NCBI GenBank assembly: GCA_024279945.1
Contig: JAJRRA010000011.1
Span: 1-64,000, forward strand
Direction: 5' to 3'
Length of the DNA stretch: 64,000 nt
Origin: Gammaproteobacteria bacterium
Lineage (GTDB): Bacteria > Pseudomonadota > Gammaproteobacteria > Xanthomonadales > SZUA-36
Positions 35,687 to 43,499 of the stretch are shown here, piece after piece. The first letter of the stretch is position 1. Each line of letters begins with the position of its first letter. A program made the translations under genes and the position numbers. The notes beneath the pieces were generated by a model that had not been told where the DNA came from, ran no database searches, and worked only from the letters and a program-made list of their open reading frames with translations.

Positions 35687-38074
35687 CTAAAACGTTTTCC
35701 TGACCATTACCCCCCACTCACGCGGCCGGTTATAAACCGCCTCGCTGTAACCAAAAGGCCCGATATCCGATGAGCCATTGTCAATATATCGCTTATCCGT
35801 GAGGTTGGTGCCGAACAATGCCACTTCCCAGCCACTGTCCGGCATCAGGTAACTGAGCCGTGCATTAAAAATGCTGTGTGCTTTCCTGATAATCGAAGGC
35901 GTATTGACAATATCTGAAAAGGAATCATCTTCGTATGCCCAGTCCCCTCTCAAACTGATTTCCGCACCATTTTGCACGGTCCAGCGGTATTGGAAAAAAG
36001 CACTTCCAGACCATTTCGGCGACCGGACCTGCTTGTTATCGATGGTCACATCAACCACAGTCGGGTCGAGCTCAGTGATCTGAAAATCCAGATAGGCCAG
36101 GTTGAATCCCACCTCCAGACCTTCCGTGGGCACTGCCTGTAATTCCAACTCAACTCCCTTGGTCTCTGCTGAACCGATATTGTCCGTGCGGAGAATAACA
36201 CTTCCGGTATTTTCAGAAAAACTGATGCTGTTGACCTGCATATCCGTGTAGTCCATGAAGAAAAACGCACCGTTCAGACGAACCCGGCTGCCGGCCCATT
36301 CGGATTTGAAGCCAATCTCGTACGAAGTCACAAACTCCGGCTCAAACGACTCAACCAGGGCGGAATCAATGGGGCGACCGTTAAAGCCACCACTTTTGAA
36401 GCCTTCGGCAATTGAACCATAGACCATCACATCATCCGACCATTGATACTGCAGGCTCCCCATCGGGGTCGTTGCATTCCAGCTGTCTTCAATCGTGGTC
36501 AGAGGCACAATAAATGCACCGCTGTTAATGCGTTTGTGTTCCAGCGTATATTTCTTTTTGTCATCGCTGTACCGCAGTCCGGCGGTTAGCGACCAGCGAT
36601 CACTGAAGTCATAAGTGCCCTGGGCAAAAATTGCCACACTCTCGATATCAATCTGATTAAAGATATCAAAATCAAGATCCAGGAAAGGGTTGATCGGATT
36701 GCCCGGCCCACCGGGGGCGGTAGGGCTATCCAGTGGTGAACCGTCTATCGGCCCGGGCAAACCCTCCAGGGCATCGTACAATCCGGATACCAGCCTGACA
36801 TCGTTCAGGTCCAGCCCGTATTCATCAAAATAGAAAACACCGGCTTGCCAATGGAAGCGGTTATCGAATGAATCCCCAAACAACTGGAACTCCTGACTGA
36901 ACTGGTCCTGCTTTTGGGTGTTATCCGTTGACACGATGGGCAGGGGTGAGCCGTCACCATCACGACCGAAGGTCGCATCGAATTCCCGGTAAGCTGTGAT
37001 GGATTTGAGGGACAACGTTGTCGAAATGTCCCAGACCACCGTTCCATTCACACCCCATCCGTCGAAAGTAGCCCCATTGGGACCGGTACTGTAGCTGTCT
37101 TCAACATTTCCGGGGATTAGGTATCGTGCATCATAAGGCGTGCCTGCCGGACCACCGACAAAGGCGTTCCAGAGTTGCGATGCCCCGCCGGCCGTCTCGG
37201 TATTGATATAGGTCACGATGGTCGGTATGGAGTTTTGATCGTAGGTCGTGTAGTCAGCCGAGAAATCGACCGTCACATTGTCGGAAGCCAGCCAGCGGAT
37301 GGCGCCGCGCACGGCGGTTTGATCCTCGTTCCCCAAGCCCTTGTCCACGACTTTACCGGTGATGAAGTCCAGGCGATCACCGTAGCCATCACGGTTTTTA
37401 GTCGAGAAAGAAATCTTGGAAAAGAGCCGGTCTTCAAGGATGGTGAAATCAAAACTACCCCGGGCATCAATGCGGTCAAAACTTCCGATAACCACTTCGG
37501 CATATCCTCCGGTTTCCCCGGTCGGCTTGGCTGATACCACGTTGATCGCGCCACCAATCGTGTTTTTACCAAATAATGTCCCCTGGGGACCGCGCAGGAT
37601 TTCCACCCGTTCCAGGTCCAGCAGGTCCATCACCCCACCAACTGTCCTGGGGTGATAAACACCATCAATATAGATTCCCACACCGGGATCGGTAGTGAAG
37701 AGGAAATCATCCTGACCCACACCGCGAATATAAACATTGGCACTGGGGCCACCGCCGCCACGCGCCGTGGAGGCAGCAAAAACGTTGGGTGAAAACTCTG
37801 AAAGGTCCATCAGGTTCGTGAGGCTGCGCTGGGTCATATCCTCCATGGTGAAAGACGACACGGCGATGGGTGTGCTTTGTAAAGACTCTTCACGCCGCCG
37901 GGCAGATACGATCACTTCCTCAAGAATGGTGGCCGAACTGGCTGAATCTTCCTGTTTATCCGCCGCTTGCACGACACCTCCTCCACTCGATAAAAACAGC
38001 GCACAGATGATCAGGGGCGGTAATATTTTGCGGGTAGATTTATCGAAATCGAGAGGGGTTACCATTTGATTCAT
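35687..38074 (-). CDS. TonB-dependent outer-membrane receptor (with MFS partner)
   Basis: 795 residues. GAGG lies 10 bases before ATG 38074. The signal region KILPPLIICALFLSSGGGVV then QAAD is followed by the TonB box ATILEEVIVSARRREE. Plug motifs are NVYIRGVGQDDFLFTTDPG, VGIYIDGVYHPR and RVEILRGPQGTLFGKNTIGG; the barrel ends GVMVRKTF. Calcium-rich-looking DGDGSP loops are present mid-barrel. It is divergent from the LuxR-type gene and cotranscribed with the MFS permease. A dyad promoter lies at 38211-38256. Confidence 0.92.
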   Translation of the reverse strand: MNQMVTPLDFDKSTRKILPPLIICALFLSSGGGVVQAADKQEDSASSATILEEVIVSARRREESLQSTPIAVSSFTMEDMTQRSLTNLMDLSEFSPNVFAASTARGGGGPSANVYIRGVGQDDFLFTTDPGVGIYIDGVYHPRTVGGVMDLLDLERVEILRGPQGTLFGKNTIGGAINVVSAKPTGETGGYAEVVIGSFDRIDARGSFDFTILEDRLFSKISFSTKNRDGYGDRLDFITGKVVDKGLGNEDQTAVRGAIRWLASDNVTVDFSADYTTYDQNSIPTIVTYINTETAGGASQLWNAFVGGPAGTPYDARYLIPGNVEDSYSTGPNGATFDGWGVNGTVVWDISTTLSLKSITAYREFDATFGRDGDGSPLPIVSTDNTQKQDQFSQEFQLFGDSFDNRFHWQAGVFYFDEYGLDLNDVRLVSGLYDALEGLPGPIDGSPLDSPTAPGGPGNPINPFLDLDFDIFNQIDIESVAIFAQGTYDFSDRWSLTAGLRYSDDKKKYTLEHKRINSGAFIVPLTTIEDSWNATTPMGSLQYQWSDDVMVYGSIAEGFKSGGFNGRPIDSALVESFEPEFVTSYEIGFKSEWAGSRVRLNGAFFFMDYTDMQVNSISFSENTGSVILRTDNIGSAETKGVELELQAVPTEGLEVGFNLAYLDFQITELDPTVVDVTIDNKQVRSPKWSGSAFFQYRWTVQNGAEISLRGDWAYEDDSFSDIVNTPSIIRKAHSIFNARLSYLMPDSGWEVALFGTNLTDKRYIDNGSSDIGPFGYSEAVYNRPREWGVMVRKTF

Positions 38075-38174
38075 GTTCTACAATCCTCACCAGGTGCGAA
38101 ACTACAAAATATTCCCGGGCAACTACATTTTTCTCAATCGTAAAAAGCGTTACCAACGAGAAATCCTTGCTTTG

Positions 38175-38256
38175 TGAACAGCACATTCGGAATTCTGTAT
38201 ACTGGTTTATAGATTAGCAGCCATCATCATCAGGTTTATATAGCGCAAATTGCCTA
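38175..38256. promoter_or_regulatory. Divergent TonB-receptor / luxR-type promoter region with shared dyad
   Basis: The dyad reads TAGGCAATTTGCGCTA on the minus strand (38256-38241). Twenty bases later comes CTGCTAATCT, an extended -10 TGCTAATCT (hexamer 38216-38211) for the TonB receptor. On the plus strand, TGAACA (38175-38180), 17 bases and TATACT (38198-38203) form a good promoter for the LuxR-type gene, with the dyad about 30-45 bases downstream of its start. So the regulator may activate the receptor and repress itself from one site. Confidence 0.6.
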
Positions 38257-38299
38257 TTCCTAAAGCATCCGAGTTCCACATCTGCCGACCGCTAAATAT

Positions 38300-39433
38300 A
38301 TGATCGAATTGCAGAAAAATGACTTCCGGGAAATTCTGGAACTGAGCCGGGTAGCCCTTGAATGTGACACCCTGAGCAGTCTCCAGGAAAATATTCTGCT
38401 TAAAATTCAACACATGGTTCACGCCGACACCAGTGTCTATTTCGATGTCAACCGCACCACGCTTGGCTGGCAGTTCACCAACGGCATTTCATACGGTGTA
38501 CCGGAAGAGGCGCCAAAAGCCTGGTGTGACAAATACCAGACGATGGATCCCTTTGTGTTCCTCTTTTCCAGCCCACGGCAATCTAAAAACAGGCAAGTGC
38601 TCACTTCCCGGGATATCGCCAGGCAAACGGATTATGTTGATACCGAGTTCTATAATGATTTCCTGAAACCACAGTCAATTTTTCACATGATGGCGGTTGG
38701 CCTGACTGCCGGATCCGGCCCAATTGGCCTTTTAGGCCTGCATCGCTCAGCCAAGGGGTCCGCGTTTTCCCGCAAGAGTATCGCCAAGGTAAGCGCCATC
38801 GTTCCACACATTTCAGCAGCGGTTCAAAAAATCAAACTGGCGGAAATGACAGACATCCGCGAGGAACTCGTACGTACCCTCGCCGCCGACCTTCATCGCA
38901 GAGGTCTGATCATCATCAACAAGGATTTTTTGCCGATTTTCCTGGATAAGAGAACCCGGAAGATTCTGAACATTCCCGCTAATGGCGGCCATGAAATTGT
39001 CGGGCCGATTACCGATTTCCTGCCGGTGGAAATCAGCCAGAGCTGTCAGGATCTCAGAAACAGGGCCAGCACTTTTCACAAGCCAAATCGGGATGAGCGC
39101 ATTTACTTTGAAGTGAAGCACGAGAACCGGCATTTGACCGGCTATACGTACGCTTATCAGCCTGGGGGTGCAGACCTGTGTTTTGTTATCTGTCTGGACA
39201 CCAAACCGGATCAGTCGCTGGAAGCCGAAAATTTTGCAAAATATCATTTGACCCCGCGCGAAATTGAAATCGCCTATCTGATCAGCGCAGGCATGACCAA
39301 TCCTGAAATTGCCAAAAAACTTTTTATCAGCATACGTACCGTACAGGCCCACCTGCGAACCATCTACAGAAAAGTGCGGGTACACAACAGAACCAGCCTG
39401 GTTTCACGTCTGCTGCTGGATGATCATCAGTGA
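38300..39433 (+). CDS. LuxR-type transcriptional regulator with N-terminal sensor domain
   Basis: 377 residues. Residues about 1-170 look like a GAF-type sensor (LSSLQENILLKIQHMVHADT, PIGLLGLHRS), about 190-290 is a second, PAS-like segment, and about 310-377 is the GerE/LuxR DNA-binding domain (LTPREIEIAYLISAGMTNPE then IAKKLFISIRTVQAHLRTIY). It has no receiver domain and no obvious acyl-homoserine lactone pocket, so it is a stand-alone sensor-regulator. It lies between the TonB/MFS pair and the DUF3604-nag genes. It is the only regulator besides the LacI-type protein in the island, and one of four copies of the 16-bp dyad lies in its own upstream region, which makes it the best candidate to bind them. 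Confidence 0.9.
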   Translation: MIELQKNDFREILELSRVALECDTLSSLQENILLKIQHMVHADTSVYFDVNRTTLGWQFTNGISYGVPEEAPKAWCDKYQTMDPFVFLFSSPRQSKNRQVLTSRDIARQTDYVDTEFYNDFLKPQSIFHMMAVGLTAGSGPIGLLGLHRSAKGSAFSRKSIAKVSAIVPHISAAVQKIKLAEMTDIREELVRTLAADLHRRGLIIINKDFLPIFLDKRTRKILNIPANGGHEIVGPITDFLPVEISQSCQDLRNRASTFHKPNRDERIYFEVKHENRHLTGYTYAYQPGGADLCFVICLDTKPDQSLEAENFAKYHLTPREIEIAYLISAGMTNPEIAKKLFISIRTVQAHLRTIYRKVRVHNRTSLVSRLLLDDHQ

Positions 39434-39597
39434 GCATCCGGTTCTGATAAAGCCGAATTAATCCCCGACAACCCCCATGACCCGACCAGCAGATGCCGGA
39501 CGTATTGCTTCGGCAGGCACGTTGCCAGCCAACGCTATCTGGATTACAGTCTCTGCCCGTTGGCCGGTGATTGCGGCGTAAACGAATGGAGGACACT

Positions 39598-41580
39598 GTG
39601 ACAATCAGATTGGGTTTGGGCCTGGCCATTGCCACCTTTTCATTGCTGGCGTCAGCACATGAGATCGCGGCTCCCACCATGTTGCTGGAGCAGACGACGG
39701 AAGGCTCGGCTGTCGTTATACCGAGTGAAGGAATTGCAGGCCAGTACGGTAGCTGGGTGGTTACTTACACCGTGGGGGAAAACGGCATTAGGGCAGGCGG
39801 TGGAATACGGGTACAACTGCCTGATGAATGGCACGCCGGACCCCGAAACTCGGCAAACCGCCTGCAGACGACGAACCCGGCAGCCAATAATTTTATCACC
39901 GGACTGACTTCCAGGGATGACGCAAAGATCCGGCTTATCGTTGAAGACGAGCGCGATGACATCCTGATTAAACACGCGAAAGTATCTCTGGATGGGCGCA
40001 CGGAAAGATATGTTTTTGTCGTTCGCGCCCTGCTGGAAAATGGAAAACTGAAAGAAGGAGATACGATTTCAGTGATTTACGGTGACCGCACAGGTGGCTC
40101 CGCCGGCTACCGGGCTGCAGCGATTTCAACAGCACCACTGCCGGTTTTGATTGCAATTGATCCGGACGGCAGCAATGAATTCAAGCTGCTGAAAGATTCA
40201 CCGCGTATTACTGCCCGTCCCGGCTCCGCCAATGAACTGTGGGTTCACCTACCTTCTCAGGCCGTGGCCGGACAAACGGTAAAGGGCCTGATTTCTCTGG
40301 TGGACCAGGGCAGCAATGCCATTGATCACGCCGCTGCCTTGCAGCTTGCTGTGTACAACGGCCAGGCGGATTTTCCAGCCGACTTGTATATTGTTCCCGG
40401 CAAAGGTTTTGTGGAATTTTTGGTCACCCCCGGACAGACCGGAATCTTTCGCCTGAAAGTCAGAACCAGGGACCTGGAACTGGAAACCATCTCCAACCCG
40501 ATGCGGGTAACGGATACTGAGGCCGAACAAAAAATTTACTGGGGCGACCTGCACTCCCATTCACATTTCAGTTGGGACGGTGTGGGCTATCAGAATTTTG
40601 ACTATGCCCGCTATGTGGCGGGGCTGGATTTCTACGCCATGACCGACCACTCGCAATTGCCTCAAGAGCAAAACCTCTATCGCGGACTCAGCGATGCAAA
40701 CTGGGACGAGTACACCGCACTGATTGACCGGTACAACGCACCACCGCAATTTGTAACCATCCAGGCCTATGAGTGCTCTTTCGGCACACCCTACGGCCAT
40801 CACAACGTTTATTTCCGTGACAAACCGGGGGTCATGGAGTACCCGGGCCGCACCACCTTGCCGGAACTGTGGAGCCGGCTTCACCGCGGCGATGCCCTGA
40901 CCATTCCCCATCACACCGGAAAATTTCCAAAAGACCTGGATTTCTCAGTTCAGGACGAAGAACTCCGGCGTAATTTTGAAATCTACTCCGGCCATGGCCT
41001 GAGCGAAGTCTATGACCCGACCCACCCACTAGCCTTTGAACAGAGTATCTTCACCTGGGATTCCACGTCTTTACAACAGCCGTCCTATCTCCAGGATGTC
41101 TGGCAAATGGGCCTGCTGCTGTCCGCCCTGGCCTCATCTGATGACCACTTTTCCCACCCCGGTCAGCCGCAGTACGGCCTGGCGGCAGTGCGGGCACCCG
41201 AAGCCACCCGTGATGCCATATTCCAGGGTATGTATGACCGCCGGACCTATGCGACTACCGGAGCAAAAATTATCCTGGATTTCAGCATCAACGGGATTGC
41301 CATGGGGCAGTCGGGCAAGGTTGATGGTGACCCTGAAATCCGGATCAGCGCCAATGGCACAGATGAGATTGACTGGGTAGAACTGTTGCGCTTCCAGCAG
41401 GGCGATAAAGGTTTCCAGATTATTCAGCGATGGGAGGCGGATGCCTGGGACTTTGAGGCATCCTATACCGACAAGGATTTCAAAGCAGGGGCAATGTACT
41501 ACTGTCGCCTCAGGCAAAAAAACAACATCCGTAACCGGGCCGTGATGGCATGGTCATCACCCGTCTGGACGCAGGAGTAA
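39598..41580 (+). CDS. Secreted DUF3604 (PHP-like) protein
   Basis: 660 residues from GTG 39598, chosen because GGAGG lies five bases before it and a signal peptide follows at once (MTIRLGLGLAIATFSLLASA, H). Residues about 20-310 are beta-rich. The DUF3604 part (about 310-660) has YWGDLHSHSHFSWDG, FYAMTDHSQLP, TIPHHTGKFP and ASSDDHFSHPGQPQYGL. These His/Asp clusters match metal sites of PHP-type phosphoesterases and imply a periplasmic metal hydrolase. Activity is not known; its place ahead of nagB and nagA suggests it trims a substituent from the amino-sugar part of the substrate. The gap 39434-39597 shows nothing clear. Confidence 0.85.
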   Translation: MTIRLGLGLAIATFSLLASAHEIAAPTMLLEQTTEGSAVVIPSEGIAGQYGSWVVTYTVGENGIRAGGGIRVQLPDEWHAGPRNSANRLQTTNPAANNFITGLTSRDDAKIRLIVEDERDDILIKHAKVSLDGRTERYVFVVRALLENGKLKEGDTISVIYGDRTGGSAGYRAAAISTAPLPVLIAIDPDGSNEFKLLKDSPRITARPGSANELWVHLPSQAVAGQTVKGLISLVDQGSNAIDHAAALQLAVYNGQADFPADLYIVPGKGFVEFLVTPGQTGIFRLKVRTRDLELETISNPMRVTDTEAEQKIYWGDLHSHSHFSWDGVGYQNFDYARYVAGLDFYAMTDHSQLPQEQNLYRGLSDANWDEYTALIDRYNAPPQFVTIQAYECSFGTPYGHHNVYFRDKPGVMEYPGRTTLPELWSRLHRGDALTIPHHTGKFPKDLDFSVQDEELRRNFEIYSGHGLSEVYDPTHPLAFEQSIFTWDSTSLQQPSYLQDVWQMGLLLSALASSDDHFSHPGQPQYGLAAVRAPEATRDAIFQGMYDRRTYATTGAKIILDFSINGIAMGQSGKVDGDPEIRISANGTDEIDWVELLRFQQGDKGFQIIQRWEADAWDFEASYTDKDFKAGAMYYCRLRQKNNIRNRAVMAWSSPVWTQE

Positions 41581-41585
41581 AATAC

Positions 41586-42332
41586 GTGAGAATTGAAATT
41601 TGTCAAAATGAAAAAGAACTTGGTATCCGGGCCGCCAAAAAGGGGGCAGAGATTCTGCGCAAGGCCGCTGAAGTCAAAGACCGCATCACCGCGATACTGC
41701 CCACCGGAGCGAGCCAGTTCACCATGTTCAGTCAACTGGTCGGTGAGCCCGGAATTCCGTGGGAACGCGTTGATGTATTTCACCTCGATGAATACGTTGG
41801 CATATCTCCAGATCATCCGGCCAGTTTCCGGCGTTATCTGCTGGACCGCCTGGTCGCCCGGGTTCCCCGGCTGGGCTCATTCCAGGCAATTGCCGGGGAT
41901 GCAGCGAACCTGGCGGCCGAAATTTCCAGGCTGAACGGATTGCTGTGTGAAAGGGACATCGATATCTGCTTTGCCGGCATCGGAGAAAACGGACACCTGG
42001 CCTTCAACGATCCACCCGCAGACTTCGAAACCACAGACCCGTATATTCAAGTCAATCTCGATGTTGTCTGCCGGCAACAGCAAGTCAACGAGGGCTGGTT
42101 CGCAAGCCTGGATGATGTTCCTGCCAGCGCCGTTACCATGAGCATCAGGCAAATCATGAAGAGCGATCACCTGATCATTACCGTACCGGAAGCACGTAAG
42201 GCGCGTGCCGTTAAAAGCTCCGTCGAGTCGCCGGTCAGCCCACAGTTTCCTGCATCCATATTGCAACAACACGACAACTGTTTCCTGCTGCTCGATCCCG
42301 ATTCAGCCGGCTTGTTGCAAACCCGGGACTGA
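41586..42332 (+). CDS. nagB: Glucosamine-6-phosphate deaminase
   Basis: Converts glucosamine 6-phosphate to fructose 6-phosphate and ammonia. GTG 41586 with AGGAG eight bases upstream gives 248 residues; the open frame starts earlier inside the DUF3604 gene. Motifs are ILPTGASQFTMF (phosphate loop), FHLDEYVGI (catalytic Asp68) and GIGENGHLAFNDPPADF (His137). It is slightly shorter than the E. coli enzyme (266), lacking C-terminal residues. It overlaps nagA by one base. Confidence 0.92.
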   Translation: MRIEICQNEKELGIRAAKKGAEILRKAAEVKDRITAILPTGASQFTMFSQLVGEPGIPWERVDVFHLDEYVGISPDHPASFRRYLLDRLVARVPRLGSFQAIAGDAANLAAEISRLNGLLCERDIDICFAGIGENGHLAFNDPPADFETTDPYIQVNLDVVCRQQQVNEGWFASLDDVPASAVTMSIRQIMKSDHLIITVPEARKARAVKSSVESPVSPQFPASILQQHDNCFLLLDPDSAGLLQTRD

Positions 42333-43327
42333 TGAAAACTCCGGGACTGATCGATCTCCAGGTCAATGGTTTTAACGGCGTTGATTTCAACAGCGAACAG
42401 ATCACGGCTGATGATATCGACCGGGCCCTGGGCGCCATGCTGAAAACCGGGGTTACCACCTGTTTGCCCACCCTGATCACAGCTTCACAAACTCAGTTAC
42501 GACATCGTTTACAAGCCCTGGACCAAGCTGTTTCGGCCAGTCGGCTTGGCCCGAAAATGGTTCCGGGCTACCACCTTGAAGGACCCTTTTTGAATGCTGA
42601 ACCCGGTTTTGCCGGCTGCCATCCACCGCAGGATATGGTCTTGCCGTCAATCGACCTGTTTCGCGATCTCGAACAGAATCTTTCACGCCCTATTTTGTAT
42701 CTCACGCTGGCGCCTGAGCTTGAACATGCCTGCGAGTTGATTTCCTGGGCGGCCAGTCACCACAAAATCGTCGGGGCAGGACATTCCGCCGTCAGGCAGG
42801 AAGATCTGTCAGTTGCCGTGGAAGCGGGACTCCGGATATCGACCCACCTGGGAAACGGCGTTGCCCAGGTTTTGCCGAAATTTGACAATCCGGTCTTGTG
42901 GCAACTGTCCGAAGATCGGATCGTCGGCAGTTTTATCGCGGACGGTGTGCATATACCGCCCCCTGTTCTCAAATCTTTTATTCGCGCCAAGGGTTTGGAA
43001 CGATCCATCCTGGTCAGTGATGCCGTTGCCGCAGCAGGTGCACCGCCCGGGGTCTACTCACTGGGTGGAATGGCGGTGGAATCCGGTCACGATGGCATCG
43101 TCAGGCTGCAGGGCAGCCCGTTACTGGCAGGCTCTTCGCTTACCCTGGATCGCGCAATCGCCAATATCACAAGCTGGGGTATCGCAGATTTTGAATCGGC
43201 TATCGCGATGGCCTGCGCCAATCCACTGGCGCTGCTCTCGCCGGCATTAAAAGCTCATGGAATCAGTATCCAGCCGGGTGAAATTACCTGGGGATCCGAT
43301 TACCGGGTTCTGACGACTCGATTATAG
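42332..43327 (+). CDS. nagA: N-acetylglucosamine-6-phosphate deacetylase, N-terminally short
   Basis: Removes acetate from N-acetylglucosamine 6-phosphate. It has 331 residues; the usual length is about 380. It starts directly at the barrel (MKTPGLIDLQVNGFNGVDFN) without the first beta-sandwich strands normally before GLIDxQxNG, and it also ends soon after the GSDYRV segment. Metal and substrate residues remain: HLEGPFLN, GAGHSAVRQEDL, ISTHLGNGV, FIADGVHI and LVSDAVAAAG (catalytic Asp). The TGATG overlap with nagB fixes the start, so the shortness seems genuine. No N-acetylglucosamine kinase is in the window. Confidence 0.88.
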   Translation: MKTPGLIDLQVNGFNGVDFNSEQITADDIDRALGAMLKTGVTTCLPTLITASQTQLRHRLQALDQAVSASRLGPKMVPGYHLEGPFLNAEPGFAGCHPPQDMVLPSIDLFRDLEQNLSRPILYLTLAPELEHACELISWAASHHKIVGAGHSAVRQEDLSVAVEAGLRISTHLGNGVAQVLPKFDNPVLWQLSEDRIVGSFIADGVHIPPPVLKSFIRAKGLERSILVSDAVAAAGAPPGVYSLGGMAVESGHDGIVRLQGSPLLAGSSLTLDRAIANITSWGIADFESAIAMACANPLALLSPALKAHGISIQPGEITWGSDYRVLTTRL

Positions 43328-43371
43328 GCACTTTTGCCTATGTTTCCCGACTAAGAAAACTGATAGTTTGA
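43325..43371 (+). promoter_or_regulatory. Predicted promoter with shared dyad between nagA and uxuA
   Basis: TAGGCACTTTTGCCTA (43325-43340) is a near-perfect dyad overlapping the nagA stop codon. Nineteen bases later comes CTGATAGTTTGA (43360-43371), extended -10 TGATAGTTT, the same block and spacing as upstream of the TonB receptor at 22282. Transcription would begin near 43376, only about 40 bases before an intrinsic terminator. Confidence 0.6.
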
Positions 43372-43375
43372 TCAT

Positions 43376-43446
43376 GGCGTAGATGCAGAATTTTGGAGTT
43401 GTACCGAAACCAGAGAGGCCACTTCAAAGAAGTGGCCTTTTTATTT
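43376..43446 (+). ncRNA. Possible small RNA or attenuated uxuA leader
   Basis: Between the predicted promoter (to 43371) and the terminator (43416-43446) lies a stretch of about 70 bases with no reading frame. It could be a discrete small RNA, or the leader of uxuA, whose ATG is at 43500, with termination control. ATGCAGA (43383-43389) can pair with TCTGCAT (43450-43456), and CAGAGA (43411-43416) with TCTCTG (43448-43453). These pairings exclude each other across the terminator. No known RNA family is recognised. Confidence 0.35.
43416..43446 (+). terminator. Intrinsic terminator between nagA and uxuA
   Basis: AGGCCACTTC-AAA-GAAGTGGCCT (43416-43438) is a perfect 10-bp stem followed by TTTTTATTT. 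It ends the nagB-nagA transcript and would also stop any RNA begun at the promoter just upstream. The stem resembles the one at 19902-19923. Confidence 0.9.
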
Positions 43447-43499
43447 GTCTCTGCATGTAAACTTTAGCAGGATTTTTCTTATTCATCGGGAACAAAATA

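Noticed and set aside
39434-39597. Short frame ending AIWITVSARWPVIAA in the gap before the DUF3604 gene.
   Set aside because: No recognisable domain and no start or ribosome site; probably chance.
43357-43385. AACTGATAGTTTGATCATGG resembles the 5' end of 16S rRNA.
   Set aside because: The match stops after about 20 bases. The CTGATAGTTTGA part is explained by a promoter element found at the same spacing upstream of the TonB receptor at 22282. No rRNA follows.
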